Source: Bacteroidota bacterium
GTDB taxonomy: Bacteria > Bacteroidota > Bacteroidia > Chitinophagales > LD1
Length of the DNA: 64,000 nucleotides
Reading direction: 5' to 3'
Assembly: GCA_018267385.1 (NCBI GenBank)
Contig: JAFDYN010000002.1
Location: 62,001-126,000, forward strand
The translations under genes and the position numbers were made by a program. Below are positions 45,944 through 53,925 of this stretch, in pieces. The notes beneath the pieces are model-generated. The model saw only the letters and a program-made list of their open reading frames with translations. It did not search any database and had not been told where the DNA came from. The first letter of the stretch is position 1. Each line of letters opens with the position of its first letter.

Positions 45944-46726
45944 ATGAAAAAAACACTACTTGCGCTTGCTCTCGTAACTGCTCTTTCCTTTGGCGCCTCT
46001 GCTCAGTGCACGCCTGACACCACACACTTCACTGCTACCAAGCACGTTTACCCTGACACTCTGCCATGTGTTCAGTTCGGACAGTCTTTTTCTGGCGTGG
46101 TCAGCCTGGTAGTTCCAGATTCTATCGATGGTCATGATTTTTATAGCGCAATACCTAGCGGTACCAGCGTATATCTGGATTCTATCCAGATCACCAGTAT
46201 CTCAGGCTATCCTGCAGGCATCACCAGCACCAGCGTTCCTGCTCTGGGTACCAGCTGGCTCAAGCCTGGTCAATTCGCTTGCGCGCATTTCACCGGTACT
46301 ACTACCGCCGCCAATGGACAATATGACCTGACTATTACAGGTAATGGTTGCGGGCACGTGACATTCCCTGTCATCGGCTATGCTGACTCTTGTATCACTA
46401 ACGTATCTTTCTCCAGGGTATATCCTTACCACCTGACTGTGTGTGGATCTACGGTGGGTATCACAGAAGTGATCAATGGCGTAAGTCTGAATGTCTTCCC
46501 TAACCCTAATCAAGGTTCATTTAATGTAAGCATCTCTACTGATGACCGCATCACTGGTGATATCTCTGTCATGGACGCTCTAGGCCGTACTGTACACACA
46601 GAAGCTCTGGACGTGACTGGCACTAAGCAGATAGCTCTGGACCTCGGCAATGTATCTGCCGGCGTATACGTACTGCTGGTAAATACAGCTAACGGTAAAG
46701 CTGTAAAGCAATTCACAGTAAAGTGA
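45944..46726 (+). CDS. T9SS-secreted protein with type A sorting domain
   Basis: The 260-aa product has a signal peptide (MKKTLLALALVTALSFGASAQ). A beta-rich middle of about 150 residues contains six or so cysteines (CTPDTTHF, LPCVQFGQ, QFACAHF, GNGCGHV, DSCITNV, LTVCGST). The C-terminal sorting domain runs NVFPNPNQGSFNVSIST, then VMDALGRTVHTEAL, then GVYVLLVNTANGKAVKQF. It is exported and probably surface-anchored. Isolated by terminators on both sides and rich in simple codons, it looks well expressed. The function is not known. Confidence 0.87.
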   Translation: MKKTLLALALVTALSFGASAQCTPDTTHFTATKHVYPDTLPCVQFGQSFSGVVSLVVPDSIDGHDFYSAIPSGTSVYLDSIQITSISGYPAGITSTSVPALGTSWLKPGQFACAHFTGTTTAANGQYDLTITGNGCGHVTFPVIGYADSCITNVSFSRVYPYHLTVCGSTVGITEVINGVSLNVFPNPNQGSFNVSISTDDRITGDISVMDALGRTVHTEALDVTGTKQIALDLGNVSAGVYVLLVNTANGKAVKQFTVK

Positions 46727-46749
46727 TCCGAATAGGATAGAAAATACGA

Positions 46750-46778
46750 AGGGGCCGGTTCATCCGGCCCTTTTTTAT
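46750..46778 (+). terminator. Intrinsic terminator of the T9SS gene
   Basis: A GC-rich stem (GGGGCCGG / CCGGCCC, 46751-46770) is followed by TTTTTTATTT. It overlaps the last codons of the convergent AarF-type gene at 46775. Confidence 0.75.
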
Positions 46779-48460
46779 TTGTAGATACGACGGCGGATGA
46801 TGGTATACATCAGGACTACAAACAGTACCCCCGCGAAGCAATAGCCTACGAAGCTCCATTTATTGATGCCGTAGTAAAACTTCATCTCCTCCGGATAGTT
46901 GCCCAGCAGAGCGATGGACGAAGACAGCATCAGCGCACAAATGATATAAGTGATAGACATCCTGTTGGTCACGCTATCCCACTTTTTCAGTGCGTAGCCG
47001 TAGCCCTGGAGCTCTATCTCAAAGTGCAGCTTGCCGCGAGAGGTCTTCTGCATGATCCCTCGCAGTTCTTGTGGCAGTGTGCCCAGGAAGGAAGAGAATG
47101 TAGAAAAACGATTATTTGCCTCTTCTGCCAGGTTTTCAGGTTTCAGCTGCTCAGTCACCAGTCTCATGCCATATGGCTTGATAAAGTCGTATGTCTTAAA
47201 CTCTGGGTGCATCTTCTTGCCTATACCCTCGAGTATGGCAAAGGCACGGAAAACAATAAAGATACCACCCGGCACCGTGATATGGTACTCATACATGATC
47301 TTCTGCAGGCGCTGTATCACATCCTGTATGCTGCTCTCGCTCACATCCAGATAGGCATAGTCCTCTATCAGGTCATTGAGGTCATAGATGAACTGGCGCA
47401 TATCTGTGATATTGTGCTCTACGGCCAGTTTGATCATATTGGCGGCCATCTCCCGTGCATCGCCGCGTGCCATCGCTATGAAGATCCCAGCAAAGGCATA
47501 CTTATCCTTTTTCATCAGCTGGCCTGTCATACCAAAGTCCAGTAGTATGATCGTACCATCTTCCCGCACCAGTATATTGCCGGGGTGAGGATCGCCATGG
47601 AAATAGCCAAACTCAAAGATCATGGTCAGGTATATCTCCATGCCGCGCTCCACTATCACACGCGGGTCTATGCCCCACTTGCGCAGCTGGTCCATGTCGG
47701 TGATCTTGCAGCCTTCTACAAACTCCATGACAAGTATCTTGTCGGTAGAGTACTGACGGTAGACCATCGGTATGTAGAAGTCGGTCCTTTCCTTATAGGT
47801 AGAGCGGAAACGCTCTATATTACGGGCTTCATTGCGGTAGTCCAGTTCCTTCAGGATGCTGCGCTCAAAGGTACGCACTACCTCATCTGCCTGCAGGATA
47901 CCTTGCTTTTTGAGATAGCGGTCTGCGCGCTGCACCACATCTTTTATGATCTGCATGTCACGGTCTATGATCTCAGCCACCTCCGGGCGCTGTACCTTGA
48001 CCACTACCAGCTCACCTGTCTTGAGCTTAGCCCGGTGCACCTGACCTATAGAGGCAGAGGCCAGTGGCTTCTCATCAAATATTTCAAAGACGTCTTCTAT
48101 CTTTTGTCCGAGTTCTTTCTCTATGATCCGCTTGGCCAGCTCTGTGTCAAACGGCGGCACCCGGTCTTGTAGCTTTTCAAATTCTTTGACCAGTCCCTCC
48201 GGTATGATATCGGGCCTGTTGCTGAGTATCTGTGCCAGCTTTACAAAGGTGGGACCCAGATCAGCCGCTGCCATGCGGATACGCTCATATCGTGTATGCT
48301 CCATCACAGGTTTCTCGTCACGCATCCAGCTGAGGCGGGTCGACTCAGGTACGAGGTTGCGGAGGGTAGAGTTGATCACTACATCCTCAAATCCCCACTT
48401 GATGAGGATACCGAGTATTTCTCTGGTTCGGCCCAGATTGCGAAAGGCGAGATCGAGCAT
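46775..48460 (-). CDS. AarF/UbiB (ABC1) family atypical kinase
   Basis: The 561-aa protein has the features of UbiB/COQ8 kinases: FVKLAQILSNRPDIIP at the KxGQ position, the Ala-rich loop LASASIGQVHRAKL in place of a Gly-rich loop, VVVKVQRP with the ATP-site Lys, catalytic FHGDPHPGNILV and metal-binding LLDFGMTG. Two hydrophobic helices lie at the C-terminus (about 500-555). UbiB aids quinone synthesis or lipid handling at the membrane. The motif reads KLAQ, with Ala in place of the usual Gly. The substrate is not established. Confidence 0.9.
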   Translation of the reverse strand: MLDLAFRNLGRTREILGILIKWGFEDVVINSTLRNLVPESTRLSWMRDEKPVMEHTRYERIRMAAADLGPTFVKLAQILSNRPDIIPEGLVKEFEKLQDRVPPFDTELAKRIIEKELGQKIEDVFEIFDEKPLASASIGQVHRAKLKTGELVVVKVQRPEVAEIIDRDMQIIKDVVQRADRYLKKQGILQADEVVRTFERSILKELDYRNEARNIERFRSTYKERTDFYIPMVYRQYSTDKILVMEFVEGCKITDMDQLRKWGIDPRVIVERGMEIYLTMIFEFGYFHGDPHPGNILVREDGTIILLDFGMTGQLMKKDKYAFAGIFIAMARGDAREMAANMIKLAVEHNITDMRQFIYDLNDLIEDYAYLDVSESSIQDVIQRLQKIMYEYHITVPGGIFIVFRAFAILEGIGKKMHPEFKTYDFIKPYGMRLVTEQLKPENLAEEANNRFSTFSSFLGTLPQELRGIMQKTSRGKLHFEIELQGYGYALKKWDSVTNRMSITYIICALMLSSSIALLGNYPEEMKFYYGINKWSFVGYCFAGVLFVVLMYTIIRRRIYK

Positions 48461-48545
48461 ATGTGCTAAAAGTAATAATTATCGATTTAATATCAAGGCT
48501 ACTAAGCTAAACCTCAACCTATCGCTGGCATACTCCTGCAAAACA

Positions 48546-48569
48546 CAAAGGCGCCCTAAAGCGCCTTTG
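48546..48569 (-). terminator. Terminator-like hairpin after the DUF5606 gene
   Basis: CAAAGGCGC (48546-48554) pairs perfectly with GCGCCTTTG (48561-48569) around a 6-nt loop. On the minus strand it is followed by TGTTTTGC, so it can end the DUF5606 transcript before the AarF-type gene. Confidence 0.6.
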
Positions 48570-48577
48570 TTATATTT

Positions 48578-48619
48578 TCTAACGTCTATTGTCTAGCGTC
48601 TCTTATCTCACTCATTTAA
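48578..48619. repeat. Intergenic 7-nt-phased repeat (copy C)
   Basis: Bases read in heptads TCTAACG-TCTATTG-TCTAGCG-TCTCTTA-TCTCACT-CATTTAA, i.e. 14-nt units of related sequence, ending at the stop codon of the DUF5606 gene. The same periodicity occurs in the elements at 17617-17709 and 60363-60454. Here only one arm is present; the GC-rich hairpin at 48546 lies beside it. Confidence 0.5.
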
Positions 48620-49224
48620 GAAGCCTTCCTAGGTGTCACAGTCTTCCTGGCTCCGCCAGCAGCTGGTTTGCTAGATGCCTTAGTAGCGGTCTTCTCAGCG
48701 CGAGGCTTAGACTCTTTAACTGGCTTGGCAGCTTTCTCGCCCTTGTCGGCCTTAGCGGCTTTTTTAGCTGGCTTTTCCGTTTCGCCTTCAGCAGCAGCTT
48801 CGGATTTTTCAGTTATTTCTTCTGCTGGCTTGTCTGCTATCAGCTCTTCTATGAGTCCTTTAGCATTCAGGATATTGTACCAGCTCACCAGCTTCTTCAT
48901 ATGGCTGGCGTAGAATTTCTCCTTGTCATAGTCCGGCAGCACTACCTCAAAGTATGCCTTCAGCGCATCATCGCCTTTCAGATCTACAGGAGAGTGAGAC
49001 TTTTCATTCTTTTTCATAGAGGCCAGCACTTCTTTCAGCTCTACGCTACCCTCTTGGGTATAGATAGTGATATTATCCAGCGTGCTGAAAAGGTGGGTCC
49101 TGCCCGATACAAATTTAGTAGTACCATCTACCAGAGAGGTAGCGATGAGTCCGTCTGTCCTTTTGCCGGAGGTCTTGTAGAGGCCCGGCAGCCCCGTCAC
49201 TGATACGATTTCTGCTAAAGTCAT
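48616..49224 (-). CDS. DUF5606 protein with lysine/alanine-rich tail
   Basis: In the 202-aa protein the N-terminal 130 residues match what I know of the Bacteroidota DUF5606 domain: EIVSVTGLPGLYKTSGKRTDG, SGRTHLFSTLDNITIYT and PDYDKEKFYASHMKKLVSWYN. Residues about 135-202 are a low-complexity tail of Lys, Ala, Pro and Glu (PAKKAAKADKGEKAAKP), like histone H1 or AlgP tails. The tail suggests binding to nucleic acid or other polyanions; this is inference. A TAAATTCG box lies at 49246-49253 on the minus strand, a weak -7 candidate. Confidence 0.85.
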   Translation of the reverse strand: MTLAEIVSVTGLPGLYKTSGKRTDGLIATSLVDGTTKFVSGRTHLFSTLDNITIYTQEGSVELKEVLASMKKNEKSHSPVDLKGDDALKAYFEVVLPDYDKEKFYASHMKKLVSWYNILNAKGLIEELIADKPAEEITEKSEAAAEGETEKPAKKAAKADKGEKAAKPVKESKPRAEKTATKASSKPAAGGARKTVTPRKAS

Positions 49225-49356
49225 GTGTGCGATAAATATTTAAAGCGAATTTATAAAATCCATCCGATGTACCAATATTAGTGATAGCTATGGATGCCGG
49301 GAGTGAATAACCAAAATTTATACCAATAAAATGAAATAAGCGTGCCGCCCTACCTT

Positions 49357-50214
49357 TTATTCATACGAATAGAAACCTCGCCCGGTCTTGCGCCCCAGGT
49401 GCCCTGCATCTACCTTTTGCTGCTGTATGCGCGATGGGCGGAACTTGGGATCCTGATGAAAGGAATCATACAGCGATGAGGTCACCGCAAAGTTCACATC
49501 ATTGCCTAAAGCATCCATCAGACGGAACGGCCCCATCTTGAAACCAGCCGACTCCATCAGGGCGTCCATATTCTCCATAGTGGTCACGCGCTCCTCCATG
49601 GCCTTCAGGCTCTCTACATAGTAGTGTCGTGCCACACGATTTACGATAAAGCCGGGAGAATCTTTCGCTACTACTAGCGCCTTTCCGATCTTGACAGTAA
49701 GTGCCTTCACTACCTCGAGCACCTCCATAGATGTCTCCGCGCCGGAGATCACCTCTACCAGCTGCATGATATGAGCGGGATTGAAGAAGTGCATGCCTAC
49801 TATACGCTCCGGGTTTGGTATGCCGCGAGCGATCTGTGTGATAGGGAGTGAGGATGTATTAGACGCGAGTATGGTATCTGCACTATTGATCTCAGCCAGT
49901 TTTAGAAATAGCTCCTTTTTGACTTCCAGCTTCTCTACTATCGCCTCAATGATGAGGTCAGCTTTCAGTAAGGATAGTTCAGATGTATATACTATACGGG
50001 AAATCGCCGCATTTTTATCAGCCTCAGAAGCTTTGCCTTTGGCCACAGCTTTGGTCAGGTTATCTGATATGCCTGCCTGCGCCTTTTCTAGCTGAGGTGT
50101 AGACAGGTCATACAGCGTCACGGCATACCCTGCTTGTGCAAAGACCTGTGCGATGCCCGCACCCATGGCACCGGCACCGGCTACTGCTATTGTTTTGATT
50201 TGATCCAGTGTCAT
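49357..50214 (-). CDS. 3-hydroxybutyryl-CoA dehydrogenase
   Basis: The 285-aa NAD-dependent enzyme of the short 3-hydroxyacyl-CoA dehydrogenase type has the Rossmann motif VAGAGAMGAGIAQVFA, the catalytic His in GMHFFNPAHIMQLVEV, SPGFIVNRVARHYYVE and a C-terminal KVDAGHLGRKTGRGFYSY. It acts in beta-oxidation or butyrate-type metabolism. ATG 50214 was preferred to the GTG at 50223. It lies 17 nt after rseP on the same strand, but no functional link is known. Confidence 0.93.
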   Translation of the reverse strand: MTLDQIKTIAVAGAGAMGAGIAQVFAQAGYAVTLYDLSTPQLEKAQAGISDNLTKAVAKGKASEADKNAAISRIVYTSELSLLKADLIIEAIVEKLEVKKELFLKLAEINSADTILASNTSSLPITQIARGIPNPERIVGMHFFNPAHIMQLVEVISGAETSMEVLEVVKALTVKIGKALVVAKDSPGFIVNRVARHYYVESLKAMEERVTTMENMDALMESAGFKMGPFRLMDALGNDVNFAVTSSLYDSFHQDPKFRPSRIQQQKVDAGHLGRKTGRGFYSYE

Positions 50215-50231
50215 TGTCTTCACTGATAGGA

Positions 50232-51599
50232 TTAATGCTGAAAGTACTTCTCAGCTACATGGCGGTAGATATCATTACCATTGGCGTATAGCATAAGAAA
50301 CACGATGAGAATAAAGCCCACACGCTGGATATTCTCGAGCACCTTCTCATTCAGCGGGCGCCCCAGGGCCATCTCTATGAGCAGTATGATCACATAGCCG
50401 CCGTCCAGCATTGGTATAGGCAGCAGGTTCATAATGGCCAGCACCACTGATATAAATGCGGTAGTGCTCCAGAATTTATACCAGTCCCATACAGGGCCGC
50501 CAGCCCCATACATAGAGGCCATAGATCCTATACCGCCCAGTTGTTTGTATCCTTTCACCGTAGGGCTGAAAATCAGTTTGAGCTGCTTGAAGTAGTCGCG
50601 GATCTCCTTATATGCTCTTTTGGCACCGGCACCGAATGACTGGATGAATGAATAGTGTATCTCAGTGTAACCTATAGCAGTCGAGTCGCGCTCCGGAGAG
50701 AATCCTAAAAGCCCTGTCTCAGGGACGCGTACAGTAAAATCCATGCTATCTGCACCGCGTAGGTAGACTACATGAGCATCTTTATTTTTAAGTTCAGACA
50801 CTATAGGCGGTGCATCCTGGAAATAATTGATAGGATGATCATTAATGCTGATCACACGGTCTCCTTTCTTAAATTTATCAGACACAACACTGCCACTACT
50901 AAAAGTATCGACTATGCAGAGCATCCGCGGCTCAATAAAACCGCGCACTTTTGCGCCCATTGCTACTGCTCTGGCTTTAAAATCAGCCGGCACCTCAAAA
51001 CTGACATCCTGACCATTGCGACGGACTTCTACAGTTTTGATCTCGTCCAGGAGCATTTCCCGGGGAATATTGGTAAAGCTCTCAAATTTTTTGCCGCCAT
51101 CATGGCTCAGCACTATATCTCCCTCCTGAAAGCCCGCTATACGTGCCAGGGTATCACAGTGTATACCATATTTAGTACCGTCTGCAGGGATATGTGCCTC
51201 TCCTCCCCAAAAAAGCAGCTGTGAGTAGATCACCCAAGCCACTATCACATTCATAATGATGCCACCCAGCATGATGATCAGCTTCTGCCAGTTCTTTTTG
51301 CTACGGTATTCGTCCGGCTTTGGCGGGAGCTTCATCTGCTCTTCATCCATACTCTCGTCCATCATGCCAGCTATCTTGACATATCCCCCCAGCGGAAACC
51401 AACCTATACCATACTCCGTATCACCTATCTTCTTTTTGAAGAGAGCAAAGTTGAGCACCGTAGGTAGGGGAAAGAGAAAGTCAAAGAATAGGTAGAACTT
51501 CTCGACCCTTGTCTTGAAGGCACGCGCCGCGAGAAAGTGACCCAACTCATGCAGCGCCACCAGCAGTGACAGGCCGAGGAGCAATTGTAAACCAGCCAT
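50232..51599 (-). CDS. rseP: Site-2 metalloprotease RseP
   Basis: The product is an intramembrane zinc protease that cleaves membrane-bound anti-sigma factors or leftover signal peptides. The 455-aa protein starts at ATG 51599, with HELGH at residues 17-21 in the first helix and the second metal-site motif NLLPIPMLDGGYVI near the C-terminus. Between them are two PDZ-like domains (ARIAGFQEGDIVLSHDGG and KFKKGDRVISINDHPI) facing the periplasm. An in-frame start at 51632 would add residues with no family match. A -33/-7 promoter lies just upstream. Confidence 0.94.
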   Translation of the reverse strand: MAGLQLLLGLSLLVALHELGHFLAARAFKTRVEKFYLFFDFLFPLPTVLNFALFKKKIGDTEYGIGWFPLGGYVKIAGMMDESMDEEQMKLPPKPDEYRSKKNWQKLIIMLGGIIMNVIVAWVIYSQLLFWGGEAHIPADGTKYGIHCDTLARIAGFQEGDIVLSHDGGKKFESFTNIPREMLLDEIKTVEVRRNGQDVSFEVPADFKARAVAMGAKVRGFIEPRMLCIVDTFSSGSVVSDKFKKGDRVISINDHPINYFQDAPPIVSELKNKDAHVVYLRGADSMDFTVRVPETGLLGFSPERDSTAIGYTEIHYSFIQSFGAGAKRAYKEIRDYFKQLKLIFSPTVKGYKQLGGIGSMASMYGAGGPVWDWYKFWSTTAFISVVLAIMNLLPIPMLDGGYVIILLIEMALGRPLNEKVLENIQRVGFILIVFLMLYANGNDIYRHVAEKYFQH

Positions 51600-51629
51600 T
51601 AATATAGATTTCGGTATAAATACAGGCGG

Positions 51630-51660
51630 CAAATCTAGGAAAAAACCCTCAAGCGCCTAA
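51630..51660 (-). promoter_or_regulatory. Promoter of rseP
   Basis: On the minus strand TTAG (51660-51657), 19 nt, then TAGATTTG (51637-51630). The -7 box is a full TAnnTTTG match; the -33 box has one mismatch. The predicted leader is about 25 nt. Confidence 0.45.
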
Positions 51661-51675
51661 AGCCTCTATAAGCAG

Positions 51676-51714
51676 GACGGCGGATACCACAGTATAAGTG
51701 TCGTATCCGCCGTC
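51676..51714. repeat. Long GC-rich inverted repeat between the TPR gene and rseP
   Basis: A perfect 12-bp stem, GACGGCGGATAC (51676-51687) and GTATCCGCCGTC (51703-51714), has an inner CAC/GTG pairing in the loop. It follows the TPR stop at 51735. Neither strand has a good T run after it, so it may stabilise the 3' end of the TPR mRNA or act as a weak terminator. Confidence 0.6.
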
Positions 51715-51734
51715 TTTAGAGGAAATTAACGATT

Positions 51735-52496
51735 TTATTTTCCAGCGGGCTTTGGTGCCGGAGCAGACTTAGGTGCAGCTGTACCTGCGCCACCCTTGGC
51801 CTGTGCCGCAGCAGCAGCATCCTGCTGGTCCATGATGGCGATGTTGCTCTTCGCTGCCTCAAAGTCTGGGAACATCTTGATCGCTTCATTAAAGAGCGCG
51901 CGTGCATTGGCAGACTGATTTAGCTCCAGTGTGATGATGCCTTTCAGGTTGATGGCTGCAGCTTTCATCGGAACATTCTGAGAGGTGCCATTGCCATTGC
52001 GCAGGCTCACCATCTGCTTGGTAGAGGCATCGTCTGCTATGATCTGATCCAGAGAGGCGAGGCACTCACCTACCCGCTTCAGCTGATGCTGGAGGGAGGC
52101 TATCTGGTAGAGGTAAAAGATCTGCTTAGAGTCTTTGTAGAGCTTCTCGTAGTCTTCCAGCGCTTCTTTGGCGAAGCCAAGAGATTGCTTTGATACGGCT
52201 ACGATAGCGAGAATGTCGTCACGCTTAGGATCTTCCTTCAGTATCTCTTCGCCGATGGTATACGCCTGTCCGTAGCGCTCACCGAGGAAGTAGATATTAG
52301 CCAGCGAGTCGCGCAAGTCTTTGCGCTCAGGCTTTAAGGCCATGGCATTGTAGAGTGCCGTAGTGGCAGTCTGCAAATCATAATATTTCAGTGCAGTGCC
52401 GTACACTTTCATCTGCGTGGCAAATGCATCCTGTGCACGCACGCTGGTGGTCATCACGGCTACAGCGATCAGCGCTGTGAGGAGGAGTTTCTTCAT
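51735..52496 (-). CDS. Secreted TPR-like protein with Ala/Pro-rich tail
   Basis: The 253-aa protein has a signal peptide (MKKLLLTALIAVAVMTTSVRAQ). Helical repeats follow (about residues 25-225), including ALKYYDLQTATTALYNAMALKP, LANIYFLGERYGQAYTIGEEIL, AVSKQSLGFAKEALEDYEKLY and AINLKGIITLELNQSANARALF. An Ala/Gly/Pro/Lys-rich tail ends in PKSAPAPKPAGK. It is likely periplasmic; the partner is unknown. ATG 52496 was chosen for the signal peptide; an in-frame start at 52631 would overlap pyrF. A TATCTTCG box lies at 52517-52524. Confidence 0.87.
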   Translation of the reverse strand: MKKLLLTALIAVAVMTTSVRAQDAFATQMKVYGTALKYYDLQTATTALYNAMALKPERKDLRDSLANIYFLGERYGQAYTIGEEILKEDPKRDDILAIVAVSKQSLGFAKEALEDYEKLYKDSKQIFYLYQIASLQHQLKRVGECLASLDQIIADDASTKQMVSLRNGNGTSQNVPMKAAAINLKGIITLELNQSANARALFNEAIKMFPDFEAAKSNIAIMDQQDAAAAAQAKGGAGTAAPKSAPAPKPAGK

Positions 52497-52516
52497 ATGA
52501 GTAGTTGTTGGGCTGA

Positions 52517-52524
52517 CGAAGATA
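52517..52524 (-). promoter_or_regulatory. Putative -7 element of the TPR gene
   Basis: On the minus strand this is TATCTTCG, identical to the box just before pheS (19233-19240) and one base from TAnnTTTG. It is 20 nt before the ATG at 52496 and downstream of the pyrF stop. No -33 box was seen. Confidence 0.3.
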
Positions 52525-52545
52525 TATTTTTTTGTCGAATGACAT

Positions 52546-53358
52546 CTACGCGATAAAAGGCAACATAGGCTCGCGTGTGGCGATAGCCATTTCCCTGGCT
52601 TTCTCGGCGAAGTCCGTACCACCGGAGGCATAAATGATCTGGCGAGTAGAGTTGATCAGCAGGCCACCATATTTATTGACACCGGCGGCACATATCTCAC
52701 GTACATCACCCCCCTGAGCACCCACGCCCGGCACGAGAAAGAAATGATCCGGAGCCAGCGCACGTATAGCCTTCAGCTCTGCAGGATGCGTGGCGCCCAC
52801 TACATACATCAACCTGTCCGGACCGCCCCACTCCTGCGCTTTAAGTATCACGCGCTCATAGAGGCGCCTACCTTCGCTTTCTGTAAACTGGAAATCTTTG
52901 GAACCTTTATTAGAGGTCAGGCCGAGCAGTATCACCCACCTATCCTTATACTCCAGAAATGGTGTGACCGAATCCTCGCCCATATATGGAGCCACGGTGA
53001 CCGAGTCAAAGTCCAGCCACTCGAAAAAAGACTTCGCATACATCTTCGATGTGTTGCCTATATCGCCGCGCTTGGCATCTGCTATGGTGAAGGCTTCATC
53101 TTTGAACTGATTGAGATAGTTGATCGTCCTTTCGAGAGACTGCCAGCCTTTGATACCCATCGCCTCATAGAAGGCGATATTAGGCTTGTACGCCACCGCT
53201 AGATCCAGTGTAGCATCTATGATGGCCTTATTGAAAGCAAAAACGGGATCTTCCTCTGCCAGCAGGTGCTGCGGTATGAGCTTCAGATCAGTGTCCAGGC
53301 CCACGCAGAGCATGGACTTTTTGCGGCGTATGAGTGTGGTGAGATGGTCTAGTGTCAT
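52546..53358 (-). CDS. pyrF: Orotidine 5'-phosphate decarboxylase (type 2)
   Basis: The product decarboxylates OMP to UMP, the last step of pyrimidine synthesis. The 270-aa protein is of the longer type 2 group. It shows [25 protein letters not shown], the catalytic DAKRGD at residues 94-99 with K96, [15 protein letters not shown] and [16 protein letters not shown] 53358 was chosen; a longer in-frame start at 53403 has no family match. It follows the nifU-like gene by 72 nt and probably shares its promoter. Confidence 0.95.
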   Translation of the reverse strand: MTLDHLTTLIRRKKSMLCVGLDTDLKLIPQHLLAEEDPVFAFNKAIIDATLDLAVAYKPNIAFYEAMGIKGWQSLERTINYLNQFKDEAFTIADAKRGDIGNTSKMYAKSFFEWLDFDSVTVAPYMGEDSVTPFLEYKDRWVILLGLTSNKGSKDFQFTESEGRRLYERVILKAQEWGGPDRLMYVVGATHPAELKAIRALAPDHFFLVPGVGAQGGDVREICAAGVNKYGGLLINSTRQIIYASGGTDFAEKAREMAIATREPMLPFIA

Positions 53359-53430
53359 GTATAGCGGTTTGTTCCACTGCCTCACTACCCTGCGGCAGGA
53401 CATGGCATAGCGATAAATAATAAAAGGGGA

Positions 53431-53685
53431 TCAGAGTGCTGGCTCCAGGTCTATAGCGATCACGCTTTTCACCTCGGGTATAGCCTGCTTGATGGCGGTC
53501 TCTATACCGGCTTTCATGGTCATAAAGCTCTGTGGGCAGGTCTTGCAGGCACCGGTCAGGCGCAGGCGCACAGTCATATCATCTGTCACGTCTACCAGCT
53601 CCACACCACCGCCATCACTACCCAGGTAGGGCCGCATGGTATCGAGCGAGGCCTCGATCTTACTTATCAGTTCTGTCTGCTTCAT
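53431..53685 (-). CDS. NifU-like iron-sulfur scaffold (C-terminal domain only)
   Basis: The 84-aa protein equals the NifU C-terminal/Nfu domain, with PYLGSDGGGVELVDV and the cluster-binding C47-x2-C50 (TGACKTCPQSFMTM). As a dimer it holds a [4Fe-4S] cluster and hands it to apo-proteins. It stands alone without the NifU N-terminal domain, as in many Bacteroidota. The promoter at 53698-53729 is near-consensus. Confidence 0.92.
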   Translation of the reverse strand: MKQTELISKIEASLDTMRPYLGSDGGGVELVDVTDDMTVRLRLTGACKTCPQSFMTMKAGIETAIKQAIPEVKSVIAIDLEPAL

Positions 53686-53697
53686 TACTTGAGGTCA

Positions 53698-53729
53698 CAA
53701 AGCTAGCCCATATTCCCGAAAGGTTCAAA
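53698..53729 (-). promoter_or_regulatory. Consensus promoter of the nifU-like gene
   Basis: On the minus strand TTTG (53729-53726) and TAGCTTTG (53705-53698) are separated by 20 nt, a full match to the Bacteroidetes consensus. The -7 box ends 12 nt before the ATG at 53685, leaving a leader of about 6 nt. Confidence 0.65.
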
Positions 53730-53760
53730 AGGATTATGAACGGATGTGGGTAGCCACCCC

Positions 53761-53857
53761 CATACCTATTAATCGGTATGAGAAATAATAATTTAATATT
53801 CAGTTTGATATCAAAAGTATTGCTTTTGTTGAAGATGCATACCTAGAAATGGGTATG
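53761..53857. promoter_or_regulatory. Two copies of the dyad CATACC-N8-GGTATG, candidate operators
   Basis: The first dyad is at 53761-53780, the second at 53838-53857; both have exactly 8 nt between arms, and the two are 77 bp apart. They sit in a 240-bp AT-rich gap between the divergent nifU-like gene and the muramidase gene at 53926. No other feature explains them. Two identical dyads with fixed spacing suggest binding of a dimeric regulator that loops or cooperates. The rest of the gap shows no consensus promoter on the plus strand. Confidence 0.55.
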
Positions 53858-53925
53858 TAGAGATTTTCTATTGCAATAATGTGGCGCCGTCTTACAAAAT
53901 TTAGAGACGAAAGCACATTTCACTT

